From Cokeromyces recurvatus (Eukaryota > Mucoromycota > Mucoromycetes > Mucorales > Mucoraceae), in assembly GCF_025118155.1 (NCBI RefSeq), contig NW_026251414.1, positions 248,001-312,000 of the forward strand: a DNA stretch of 64,000 nucleotides, written 5' to 3'. Below the pieces are notes generated by a model. That model ran no database searches, had not been told where the DNA came from, and saw nothing but the letters and a program-made list of their open reading frames with translations. A program made the position numbers and the translations under genes. Below are positions 1 to 10,157 of the stretch, in pieces (positions within the stretch are counted from its first letter, which is position 1; each line of letters begins with the position of its first letter).

Positions 1-20
1 TGTTATTGACATGTTGGTCA

Positions 21-1193
21 TTAATGTTGAGTGTTGTCAAGGCTGGTTTCTTTGGCTGGAGTATCTTCAGGGGTAGTATTCATGATATCCTCATCCATAT
101 CAAAAATATCCTCTGGTCGTTTATAGCGAGAGTTGTTAAGTTGGTCAATAAATGATTTAGATAACCACTTTTGTTGGTAGAAGTAATATGCTACTGCAAA
201 CTTCACTGGTTCGCGGATATGTATAACTGCACGCTCAAGGCGTTGTAGTTGGATTTCACATGCTTTAAAAGTTCGTTCTTGTTCTGTAAGATCTTTATAT
301 TGTGAGTCTTTGAGAGTAGAACCGTCCCAGGGATCAAAGTTGTTAACAAAGTGGACACGTTTAGTTTCAAGTAGTTGTTTAAATTCAGCAGCATAATCAT
401 TATGGATAAGAAGCGCAACAATGTTACGGTCGGGATAATGGATATCTAGTACACGTGCATTATTTACACCCATTTGGCGTAAATAAGATCGAAGTTTACC
501 GACAGGGATGCGAGCTTTAGTAGAAATGTATAGGTATTGAAAGCCTTGATTATTGGAAGGTGGTTGGAAGAAACGTGCTGCTGCTTCTTCCTTGCGAATT
601 CGATTTTTTTGACGGTTGAGATACATAGACTGCTTTAATGCAGCTACCTTGTTGGGATTGCGCCAGGGGGCCTGGGAGTTTGAATTATCAATATTTTGAG
701 AAACTGGTCCATTAAGTGGAGGAAACTCAGCATTAACAATGGTTTGTGAGTTGTTGTTTTCAGTGGTGGCTGTATGAATAGCCATAAGTTTAGCGATTTG
801 TTCGCGGGCCAAGTTCAATTCAGATGTAAGTTGTTCAATTTGTTTGCTAAGTTTAGTGATTAATTCATCACGGGGATCACGAGAGTTGGTTTCTTGGAGA
901 TTTATAGACAAGTCTACATTTTGCTGGGAGTTCTCATTTATATTACTAATACCACAAAGTACTTGGTAGATTTCATAAGCTGTAGATTGCCTTTTGCATG
1001 ACTTACATACAAAAATTGGTTGAGTAGGATCATGTGTGGAGTAACCATGTCGGAGGAAATGGCTTATAGTTTTGCATAAGGGACATTCGAAATGTCGATT
1101 GACATTTTCAAATGTGGACTGAAGTTCCTCAAGTTGCTCAGAACTTAAGGAAGGTTGATATTTTTTCCTATAAGGACTACGATTCTTTGTCAT
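21..1193 (-). CDS. LINE ORF1, zinc-finger nucleic-acid-binding protein
   Basis: A 390-aa open frame without stops. Residues about 36-67 hold a zinc-finger-like pair of cysteine pairs (CPLC then CKSC). Residues about 108-140 look like a coiled coil (LSKQIEQLTSELNLAREQ). The C-terminal half is closely similar to the decayed protein read at 34925-36141, which lies just upstream of a LINE endonuclease/reverse transcriptase. That makes this ORF1 of the same non-LTR retrotransposon class, whose product would coat the element RNA. ORF2 would lie left of base 1, outside the window. The start at 1193 is the first ATG and is preceded by a stretch with no further coding signal. The absence of stops or frameshifts suggests a young copy. 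Established: Mucorales LINEs carry a zinc-finger ORF1. Inferred: this belongs to that group. Confidence 0.75.
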   Translation of the reverse strand: MTKNRSPYRKKYQPSLSSEQLEELQSTFENVNRHFECPLCKTISHFLRHGYSTHDPTQPIFVCKSCKRQSTAYEIYQVLCGISNINENSQQNVDLSINLQETNSRDPRDELITKLSKQIEQLTSELNLAREQIAKLMAIHTATTENNNSQTIVNAEFPPLNGPVSQNIDNSNSQAPWRNPNKVAALKQSMYLNRQKNRIRKEEAAARFFQPPSNNQGFQYLYISTKARIPVGKLRSYLRQMGVNNARVLDIHYPDRNIVALLIHNDYAAEFKQLLETKRVHFVNNFDPWDGSTLKDSQYKDLTEQERTFKACEIQLQRLERAVIHIREPVKFAVAYYFYQQKWLSKSFIDQLNNSRYKRPEDIFDMDEDIMNTTPEDTPAKETSLDNTQH

Positions 1194-1275
1194 TCTCCTT
1201 AGTTTTTATGCTTCAAAAATAAGAGACTTCAACTATTGCGCTTTCCAAATATAGTAATAGATTGAGAAGCGGAAG

Positions 1276-1400
1276 AAAAGCTATGTCCGTGTAAACAGTT
1301 TTGTGGACGTACAGTGAACGCAGCATCAAATTGCGGGTTTAGAAAAATTAAAGTGGGGGAAATAATTATTCAAAGTGCGACTTTTTCAAAAATCAAATCG
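1276..1400. repeat. Terminal-repeat-like remnants of two DNA transposons
   Basis: Bases about 1281-1312 carry ATGTCCGTGTAAACAG followed by TTTTGTGG, closely matching the inner motif of Tc1 element B1 at 6053-6080. Directly beyond is TA then CAGTGAACGCAGCATC (about 1313), which looks like the terminal inverted repeat of a different Tc1/IS630-type element. Short repeats of a GCGGTTTTTTGTGAAAT type follow up to about 1445. The latter end probably belongs to the transposase fragment next to it. I found no matching right-hand terminus. Confidence 0.4.
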
Positions 1401-1415
1401 CGGTTTTTTGTGAAA

Positions 1416-1868
1416 TCACTTTGCAGTTTTTTGTGAAATTAAATTGCGGTAAAGCGAAAAGGATTTATATGAATATAAGGGTTCTTTATTTCTACACTTT
1501 TCGAATTGATTACATGAGTGTTGTATAAAAGCTTTCACATGTTGAATAGGAACATTGTTGCATGCATCTGCAATTCTTGTATTGAGATCTTCATCATCAG
1601 AAAACGTGCCCCTCCTGACCTTGTTCCTTACAACAGACCAAAATTGCTCAATTGCGTTTTGCTCGGGTGAATATGAGGGAAGATATATGCTTCTATAGCC
1701 TCTTAAAGTGATCAATTCGTCAATATCATTATGTGTATGAATAGATGCATTGTTCATAACAATATAAAAGCCGTTCATAAGAGGGGTTTTATCCATTTCA
1801 TTTAGGGTTTTTAGAATAAAATTTAAATAGAGGCCGATTGTGGTACCTTTTAATTTTTTGCAGTCCAA
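1416..1868 (-). pseudogene. Fragment of IS630/Tc1-type DDE transposase, C-terminal half
   Basis: The 150-aa reading frame matches the C-terminal half of a DDE superfamily endonuclease. It has the second-acidic-residue region VMNNASIH, where the usual aspartate is replaced by asparagine, and the third region YSPEQNAIEQFWSVVR with its glutamate. The N-terminal helix-turn-helix and the first catalytic aspartate are missing; upstream of 1868 the frame runs into AT-rich sequence with stops. A likely left terminal repeat is at about 1313. Truncation plus the Asp-to-Asn change mean it cannot be active. Confidence 0.75.
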
Positions 1869-3254
1869 ATAGCAATATTCAAAAAAGAATACTTTTTTGC
1901 GATAAAAAAAAACTTAGTTGTACTCTTTTTTTTTCATAAAGCTGTTCGAAACGTGAGTTCTTTTGTAGTTGTACGATATTATATTTCAACGGATACGTAT
2001 ATTACACGTTTTATATAGTATGTCAATCGGTAGACATTATTTATTTGTGACCAATGAATAGTGCAAATTTTCACATCTTTTTCTGCTTCATATTGTTACA
2101 GCAATTTTTCCCATGGTGATGTATTAAGTTGTTTTACAGCAGATAGCGATAAATTAGCGGGACTGCAGCGGATGCTCTAAAAAGGATCTAAAAGGGGCAA
2201 GAAAATATACTCCTGAATTAATTGGAGTGTGCTAAAAGTAGAACGTTTTGATTGCTTTTCTCTTTCTCTTTCTACTTCTATTTTTCTATTTCAAAACAAA
2301 ATGAGGTAGTTAATTTTTAGATATTCCTCTTTAACTCTAAACCTTATGTTTTTTAGCCAAATGTCCGTAAAAAACTTTCTATTACAGAATTTTGTGGACC
2401 CAGATTTTAAGATTACTAAATATTACGATATCAAATCAATTGTAATTACGACGACCGTGCTAAAGTAGAAGATGTAATCAAGCAATTTATTATAACAGTA
2501 CTAAAAGACAAAGAAGACTATGATTCAGTTTTTGTTGAATTCCGTAGAAATCTGCAAGAAGGAGAGCATATGGTATGTGAACTTTAGTAGTGGTCATACA
2601 CGTCTAACTCAAAAAACAATAAGCTATTGAATAATACAGAATGTACTGATTACTGGAATAAAAAATTGATTGAACAACACAAAAATAGCGTAGGGTCAAA
2701 CGAAAAAAAGCGTAGAGTTGCATCGTACAGTCGAATGGCCACTCGCGGAATGAAAAAAAAACGCAAGGCAGAAATTGTAAGCGATGAATGTCAAGTTGTT
2801 CACAAAATTTTGGCAAGTGTACGTTATAGGAAATTATTGAAGAAGACCCAATAGCTACGAAGATAAAAAATCATGCTCGTGAAATTTATAAAGGCAAAAT
2901 ATACAACAACTTGCCTGTCGATGCCCAAACAGCAATCTGGTATATTGCTATGTCATTTTAAATTAGAACTTCTACTTACGCATTTGATTTAGTCTTCGAT
3001 TCAATTCCACACTCGATTTAAGTAACAACAGTGAAGCACCAAACAATCAGCGATGTCTGTTCAATGAAGATGAATGGGAAAAAATAAAAAATGACTACGA
3101 TGCCAAAGCCAAAGTCAAATTCGAGAATATCCCTGAAAGCACAATGACGGAGCTGAAAGATATTGAAAATCTTGCTGAAGGCAGTCTTACAAAAGCTTAT
3201 CGAGAATGTTTGATGAATCAAGCGGAATATGCCTTTACTAAAGAAAAGACATAC

Positions 3255-4904
3255 AGTGAGTGGAAAAATGGTTCGGGTGTTTTAGCAAAAATAACAAAAA
3301 CACTTATAACTATAGAACAAATGATGCAAATAACACAGAACAAAATGTATTTAAAAGAGAAAATTGTCTATTTTTATTAATATAAATTTAAAGAAATTTG
3401 ATTGGCTAAAAAATGTTTAAATCGGGGATTAGATTAGGGATATGCACCCGAACCATTTTTCCGCATTTATAAAGAAGAGATAAAGAAGAGCTAATAACGA
3501 GTATAACCACCTTTGGCTTTAATAACAGCTTCGCAACGAGCAGGCATACTCTCTATGTAGCGTCTACACTCTTCTTTGGTAAATGTATTCCATTCTTTTT
3601 CGACTCTTTCCCATAGCTCATGTACACCTGCTGGTTTGGTCTCATATTGGCTTAATTTCAGTTTTAAATGATGCCAAATATGCTCAATTGGGTTTAAATC
3701 TGGACTTTGTGCTGGCCAGTTGAATATGTGATCGTTATTGAACCCGTTCTCTTCAAACCATACCCGAGATGCTTTAGACGTATGCTTAGGATCCTTATCT
3801 TGTTGAAAGTAAACTTCTGATGGTTCATAGCCATAGTACCTAAGAGAATCTATCATAGTTGTGCTCAAAATATGAACGTAATCATCGGCTTTCATCGTAC
3901 CATCATGTATCCAGCAAGCATATCCTGGCCCATCGTAAGTTATGCAGCCCCAGACCATAATACTGCCACCGCCCCCTTTAACTGTCAAATCAAGGTGATG
4001 AGGCTGTAAAGCGTCACCATCTCGAGACCAATACCATTTACAGCCGTCAGACCACATCATATTGACTTTTGTCTCATCACTAAATACCATACGTCTCCAG
4101 TCGTCGATTGTCCAATGTTTATGAGCTTGAGCCCACTTCAAACGTGCAATCATATGACGCTTCGCGAGCAAAGGCTTCTTCTTTTTGATCCTGGCATGAA
4201 AATTCATTGATTTTAAGACTTTAAATACACAGGAATAAGTCATTTTATATCCTACACCTCCGAGGTACTTGTGTACTGCTTTTGCTGACTTTAAAGACCC
4301 TTTAGTGATTTGCTTTCGTATATAAGACTTGGTGGTGTTTGGAAGAAGAGACTTACGTCCCCCGGGTAATCTTGTCCTATTTGGGAAAAACTTGTTCGCA
4401 TAATAGCTTAAAGTGGTTTTCTTTAAATTCGGAATACGAGACATTATTTGAGAGTAAGAATATCCTGATTCCAAGAGAGCCTTGATGTTATTTTGAGTAT
4501 CTTTACTAATAGCAACAGTCATTTGATGGTAGAGAAAAAATAATTATGAATAATGAGTCCTCTGTCAAAAAAAAAGGGCTCTTTTTATAGTTTCTAGTTT
4601 TACTTTATCTTCGGATATCTACGGAAAATATTTAATATCAGTTCGGCTGCCAAGGCCGACAAAAAGATAACAGTTTTGAGATTACCTTTTTTTGCGGAAA
4701 AATGGTTCGGGTGTACATCCCTAATCTAATCCCCGATTTAAACATTTTTTAGCCAATCAAATTTCTTCAAACTTATACTAATAAAAATAGACAATTTTCT
4801 CTTTTAAATACATTTTGTTCTGTGTTATTTGCATCATTTGTTCTATAGTTATAAGTGTTTTTGTTATTTTTGCTAAAACACCCGAACCATTTTTCCACTC
4901 ACTG
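3255..4904 (-). mobile_element. Complete Tc1/mariner element A, DD34E type
   Basis: A 1650-bp element flanked by TA target duplications (3253-3254 and 4905-4906). Terminal inverted repeats are 3255-3464 and 4694-4904, starting CAGTGAGTGGAAAAATGG. I see only about five mismatches over 210 bp. Each repeat is itself bounded by inverted copies of the same 20-bp motif (GGTTCGGGTG core), so there are four motif copies in total. The single gene inside is an intact transposase. The near-identity of the ends and intact gene suggest recent movement. Confidence 0.93.
3491..4522 (-). CDS. Tc1-type transposase (element A)
   Basis: A complete 343-aa transposase, the normal length for the family. The N-terminal part (residues about 1-110) has the paired helix-turn-helix type DNA-binding region with a GGRKS linker. 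The catalytic core has D in VFSDETKVN, D in FQQDKDPKHTS and E in SPDLNPIEHIWHHLK, giving DD34E spacing. The product would bind the terminal repeats of element A and excise and reinsert it at TA. The gene lies wholly between the inner ends of the repeats, starts at the first ATG and has no internal stop. No intron is needed. Confidence 0.93.
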   Translation of the reverse strand: MTVAISKDTQNNIKALLESGYSYSQIMSRIPNLKKTTLSYYANKFFPNRTRLPGGRKSLLPNTTKSYIRKQITKGSLKSAKAVHKYLGGVGYKMTYSCVFKVLKSMNFHARIKKKKPLLAKRHMIARLKWAQAHKHWTIDDWRRMVFSDETKVNMMWSDGCKWYWSRDGDALQPHHLDLTVKGGGGSIMVWGCITYDGPGYACWIHDGTMKADDYVHILSTTMIDSLRYYGYEPSEVYFQQDKDPKHTSKASRVWFEENGFNNDHIFNWPAQSPDLNPIEHIWHHLKLKLSQYETKPAGVHELWERVEKEWNTFTKEECRRYIESMPARCEAVIKAKGGYTRY

Positions 4905-5866
4905 TATTTTAAGATATACGCTCATGCCATTTCTGTTATGAAGCTTCATCCTTAGTATTTGGAGGCCCAACCTCAACATACAACTGAAGCAGACACTTGT
5001 ATACAAATCTGGAGCCCTATTATAGGCTCCATTTCCGAGCACCCAAATCCTGAAAATTATGTCGGGTGATTCTGTTATTGGCCAATCTTCGATAGCAAAG
5101 AAGGCAAATCAAGAATCAAACAAAAAGTGCATTGGGGACAAGATCGACTTCCGCGTTTGTTGCAAAGACCAAAACAAATCAGCTAATTTGCTAAATGGAG
5201 AAATTGCCAAAGATCAAACTAGTAACAAAAAATATATCGATGATCATGCCAAATTGCGTGGAGAGAGTAAAATAATTTTTGATCAATTTTGCTCCTCCTT
5301 ACACGTCAAAAACAAAGAAAAAAGGCACTCAAAGTTCGTGACATACAAATGTGTGATGTCGAAGGAGAGATAACAGAGACGCGTTTGGTCGAAGAGGGCC
5401 TATATATCTTTTCTGTACTAGGTTCCTTACGTCTTCCAACTTCCGAAGACTATTTATATTGTCTTAGGATGTTGATAAAACGTCTTTTTGAGATAAAGAG
5501 AGGTTGTTTGGCATTGGCCAGAATCTACAGAAAAATGAAAGGAACGAGAAAAGAGTTTGAGAAAAACATGGCTAAGAATAGAAATACAAGGCGCTCACCA
5601 GGTAGCAACTCTGATGTTGAAGACCACGATGCTGTAATTAAATCTGTCAAGTATATAGGCTGGGTCAGAGGCAGCTGGTTTTCATGTAGTCGAAGCAACA
5701 GCAAAGTTTATTATGGCTCTTTATTTGCCTTTATTTTGTCTCCCCCTCCTCGTCTAGACAAATAATCGTCTTTTTCTACCGCTTTTTTTTTGTCTAGTCA
5801 TTCACATTCAATATTTGTTTTTATTCTTATGGTTATCCTTTTATCAAATGTCATATTCATTGATAC

Positions 5867-7533
5867 AATGACTCACAAAACTGTTCACGTTTTCCGAAAT
5901 TCTATAGATATGCAAAACTTGACATTTGAAGTTAAAACAGTAAATTCACATATAACATACCAATCGAAAGCTTCACATCTGCTTAATTTGTATATAATCA
6001 TACTATTCTAACTGGAGGACTAAGGGGTCTACAATCTAGCTTTAAAATTAACATGTCCGTGTGAACGGTTTTGTGGCCGTAAATTAAAAAATTAAAAAAA
6101 CCTCACGACAACTTGGTTTCCGCTACATATCGGATTGCTACTCTGCTAAAAATCAGCTTCTTGTTCAGGCTTAACTTTATATCGTTTTTACTCTATATTA
6201 CTAAATTTTAACTTTAATATAAAGGTACGTTTACGGAATATGGCTGAAATTACTGCGAATCAACGTGATAGTGTTATTTCTCTCTTGAAAACTGGAGTTA
6301 GCACACTGGATTAGCACAAGAGAAGTAGCTAAAAGGGTTGGAATTAGTCTTAGTGCAGTATCCAAAATTGGAAGACAAAATTGCATTAACAGAGATAAGA
6401 ATAAAGGCAGAAGACACAGTATCTTGACTGCAACAGATAAAAGGCATTGCGTGCATTTAGTAACCAAAGGGCGTCTAGAAAATGCGGTTCAAGTCCAAAA
6501 ACAACTGAAAATGAATTGTGATATTGATGTCAGTGCTGAGACTATTCGTTGAGCCGTAAAGGAAGCTGGTTTGAGGTCCTTCTAAAAAGAAAAGAAGCCT
6601 GCCTTAAGCGATACAAATGCAAAAAGGAGACTTGAATGGTGTCTTGCACATCGCAATTTGATTATAGACGATTGGAAGCGTGTAGTGTGGTCTGATGAAA
6701 CAAAAATAAATAGGTTTAATTCTGATGGACGTGTCTGGGCATGGATACGAGACGGTGAGACCCTTCAGCAGCAGCATGTCAAGCAAACACGAACGCATGG
6801 CGGAGGCGGTCTAATGTTTTGGAGTGCCATTACCTATGCAGGTGTAGGTTGGATTTGCAAGATCGAAAAAACAATGGACCGTTATGTCTATAAAAGCATT
6901 TGGAGGAAGATTTGTCATATACTATTCAGCATACATGTGAACAAATGAACCTCAGACATGACCAAATCATTTTCCAACAAGTTAATGACTCAAAGCATAC
7001 GTCAACTGTAGTCCTAGAATACCTCAATAGACAAGATTATCAGCTTATGGACTGGCCTGAATAGTCTCCTGACTTGAATCCAATCGAAAACATGTGGTGT
7101 TTATTAAAGATACGTCCAAATGAATATGATACGCCTCCAAAAGACATGAATGAGCTATATGAACGGGTAGTACATATATGGTATAAGGTAATCACTATAG
7201 AAGAATGCCGAAAGGTTATTGAAAGTATGCCACGTCGTATAGAAGAGTGTATCAAGGCGAAAGGTTACTGGACGAAGTACTGAAATCTCAATTTCTTCAT
7301 AATTAGCAGTTTCGTTAGGGCCTCACAAAACTGTTCACGCTGTATACTATAATTTGAAAGCCGGTTCAATAATAATTAATAAATTTTTTCTATTAAACTT
7401 TTCTATAAATAAAATGACCGACTCTTAAGCTCTCTAGAAATATAAGTTTTATATACTGTTGATATATAACATAACTAATAAATGTCACTAATTATGTAAA
7501 ATTTGCAAATTCGTGAACGGTTTTTTGTGTCAA
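5867..7533 (+). mobile_element. Decayed Tc1 element B1
   Basis: Left end CAATGACTCACAAAACTG at 5867 after a TA (5865-5866); right end reads GAACGGTTTTTTGTGTCA up to 7533 followed by TA. Inner inverted copies of the same motif lie at 6053-6080 (GTGAACGGTTTTGTGG) and 7319-7340 (CCTCACAAAACTGTTCACG). The size (about 1667 bp) and layout match elements A and C1. The transposase inside is broken. Confidence 0.8.
6240..7283 (+). pseudogene. Broken Tc1 transposase of element B1
   Basis: The frame starts MAEITANQRDSVISLL and matches the C1 transposase (10410-11441) throughout, but is disrupted. Near 6300 a 13-bp insertion with a flanking AGCACA duplication shifts the frame and gives an early stop. 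There is a TGA near 6552, a frame change near 6920, and TAG just before SPDLNPIENMW near 7063. The first catalytic aspartate (WSDETKIN) is kept; the second is valine (FQQVNDSKHTS). The C-terminus (ECRRKVIE-type helix, GYWTKY end) is intact to the stop at 7283. Confidence 0.88.
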
Positions 7534-8768
7534 TATATAACCCTTATTTAGTATACAATAACAAGAAGCTGTATTTTTAAATATTATGCAGTAACTTTTT
7601 TCAACAAAAATAAATATACATTGTTTATATAGTGGACTAAGAACTATACTTTATAAGTAAAAGTCATTATCTTATTACTATAAATTAAATTACATGCCAG
7701 AATTATCCGATAAACATGATCATAAGTTACTTTATATGATTGACCTCCAATACATAAGCGATATAAGCATTTTCATACTCATTGCATGTAAATTTTATTA
7801 AAATATGAATGTCCAAATAATATGAATAACCTATTCCAACAATAATAGGGCAATTATCGTATTGTTTTACGAAGATTGTCGTTTAATTATGTGACCTTGA
7901 CAATTGTCGCATTGAGAACTTCGTTATGGTAAGAAAGCGTCAGGAAGTGTGGTAAGAAGGCGCAGGCTTATTTCCCTCAATTGTGATTGTCGGACTTCGA
8001 ACTTATAATTTTGACAAAGATAATACAAAAAAATGATCTTGGACCTATGCCCACGAATATACCTATGCCAAATTTCGTGCATTACTTTTGCAAATACTTT
8101 GATTCTATATATGATAGTTAGTATACAGTTATATCTGGCAAATCCATACTATCAAAAGTATAGACAACTGTAATCAGTGAGTGAACAAAAACAAACGAAA
8201 TGCCTCAAACAGATTGATGAAAAAAGGAGGCTTGTACTACCGCTTTCGTGTGACCCGCTTAAGCTCTTTGAGATTTATTACATTGAAAAGCTTTTAGACC
8301 TAACGTAATATTCAATGTGCACCAATGCTTGCGGTAGTCAAAATGGTAAACAATCTGTACACCAATAAATTTCAGTACATACACAACCTAAGACCCAAAT
8401 AGATTTGACTGAAGCTTGTTCACAGCTCTTGGAGACAGTAATTAGAACTAATGATTCACAAATTATCAAATTAGTATGCATGTGAACAGTTTTTTCATCC
8501 ACTATACACTCTAAGGCCATACGATTAAAGTATTTATTATTAATGTAGTTAACACCCTCAAGCACAATTTCATCGTATACAGTATGCTTTGACATCATAG
8601 CCATTCTGGAAACCTTCATGTTATCTTTGTTAGTTTAGAGTTTCTTGCGATACTTCACAAATTCATTACATTTATGACCTTTATTCCAAACACGACCACA
8701 ATAATAGAGCTAGGATGTTGTTTCCAATTTGTATACTTTATTTGGATTATGATTTTCGTTACAAGTAT
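7534..8768. other. Stretch without a recognisable gene
   Basis: AT-rich sequence between two decayed Tc1 elements. A minus-strand frame at 8338-8619 (93 aa) has no recognisable domain and overlaps a Tc1-terminus-like motif (GTGAACAGTTTTTTCATCC then ACTATA at 8482-8506), so it is probably not a gene. The stretch may hold older transposon debris; I could not assign it. Confidence 0.5.
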
Positions 8769-10083
8769 CCTGAGAATGAAAACTATTCAAGAGTTGGCAT
8801 CCTTTAGCTTTATGATATAATTAAACAGAACAAATGTACTTTAAGTATATATCATTCTAAAGAGAAAATTAATAGCATTTCATACGATTACAATTTCAAG
8901 TGAAAACGTTCCTTTATTAGGTAGGTAAATATCAATATTGGAATATACAGATTCGGTTTGAACAATTTTGCTCCCATATAAAAAATACAGGATGGTATGG
9001 AATATTACTATATTAATACAATGTCTAGTAGCCGTTTGCCTTCATACAATTTTCTACACGCCTTGGAATGCTTTTAGTTATATTTCTACACTCTTCTGCT
9101 GTAATTATATTAAACCAGACAAATACAGTACGTTTATACAACTAATTTATACCGTCGGAAGGAGCGTCATACCCATTAAGCCTGCTTTTTAGTAGTCTTC
9201 GCATGTTCTTGATAGGATCAAGATCAGGAGATTATACAGGCCAGTCCATATTCTGATAAATATGCTTTGAAAAATATTTCTTTACTACATTTAATGTGAA
9301 TTTGGCGTCATTATATTGCAGGATAATGATTTGATCGCTCCGGAAATCTTATTTTCCACAAGTATAATCAATTGGTCGACTTAAATCTACTTATAAAATA
9401 GTCTTATACTTATACTGAGAACGGTCTATTGTTCCATCTATTTTGTATATCTAGACAACCCTAAGCAGGAGATAACGCTCCAAAAGACGATACTGATACT
9501 ACCATATTTTTGAGCTTGCTTCACATGGTGTGGTTGGTGTTTTTTGACGTCCCTAATCCAGCTCAAAATACGTCTGTCTGCGTTCCGACAATTAATTTTG
9601 ATCGTGTTTGACCAAGCGACTCTTTTCCAGTCATCTACAGTCTAGTCGCGATGGGTTAAACAGCACTCAAAACACTTTTTAGCATTAAATGCGTTCAAGA
9701 TTGGCTTCTTATCTTTCTCACTTGATCCATGATCAGCTTCCGTAAAGGTTTTAAGAGCAGTATTTACACTTGCCTTGATGCCAAGGTTCTTTTTAAGCTG
9801 CTGTTGAACCTTTCAGCATTATCTATACGCCTATACACTGTTTGGTGACCAAACGTACGCAATAACGCTTATCGATATTTAATGAGGCATCTGGTCTTCC
9901 GCCTTTCCCTTTTCTGCGATCGTTGTAGCTGCCTTTCACAACATTACAGATAGCTCTGATACTGACTACAATACGTTCAGCAACTGTACAACAAACTGAT
10001 TCTTTTGATTGAATGAGGGAAGCGGTATGTTCACTTCGTTTAGATGTAATTCCACGCATACTTACAGTTCTTCGCCTCTGTTG
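8769..10083 (-). mobile_element. Relic Tc1 element C2, truncated
   Basis: This is a diverged copy of element C1. The probable outer end is near 8769 (TGAGAATGAAAACTATTCAA, compare C1 TGAGGATCAAAACTGTTCAA), followed by GAGAAAATTAATAGCATT near 8862 and the inner motif TTTGAACAATTTTGCTCCC at about 8957. All lie in the same order and spacing as in C1. The right part ends abruptly at about 10083, just upstream of the transposase start, where an end of a B-type element begins. Confidence 0.7.
9013..10059 (-). pseudogene. Decayed Tc1 transposase of element C2
   Basis: Reading on the minus strand from 10059 gives MRGITSKRSEHTASLIQS and later KGKGGRP and DKRYCVRLVTK, parallel to the C1 transposase. 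The C-terminal end aligns near 9013. The body has many frameshifts and stops. Similarity to C1 is clear along the whole length at the DNA level, for example the block AAGATCAGGAGATT near 9220, which matches C1 near 10620. It is an old inactive copy. Confidence 0.8.
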
Positions 10084-10157
10084 ATACAGTGACTCACAAA
10101 ACTGTTCACGAATTTGCGAATTCAACATAATTAGTCACGTCTATTAATAGTAATATA

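Larger units (their letters stand above)
2362..5770 (+). pseudogene. Decayed gene of unknown Mucorales family, split by transposon A
   Basis: Coding-like blocks in changing frames flank element A. Before it: a block from the ATG at 2362 (MSVKNFLLQNFVDP), KVEDVIKQF near 2465, DYWNKKLIEQHKNS near 2650, KGKIYNNLPVDAQT near 2895 and GSLTKAYRECLMNQAEY near 3180. After it: AISVMKLHP and ADTCIQIWSPI near 4950-5020, KIDFRVCC at about 5140 and a last block to about 5765. Several in-frame stops and frame changes show the gene is dead. I do not recognise a function. The blocks resemble a repeated family of uncharacterised proteins that I recall from Mucorales, but I cannot verify that here. Removing element A and one TA joins the two halves at a plausible place. 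Confidence 0.55.

Noticed and set aside
8338..8619. 93-aa minus-strand frame
   Set aside because: Overlaps a Tc1-terminus-like motif, has no recognisable domain and lies in transposon debris.
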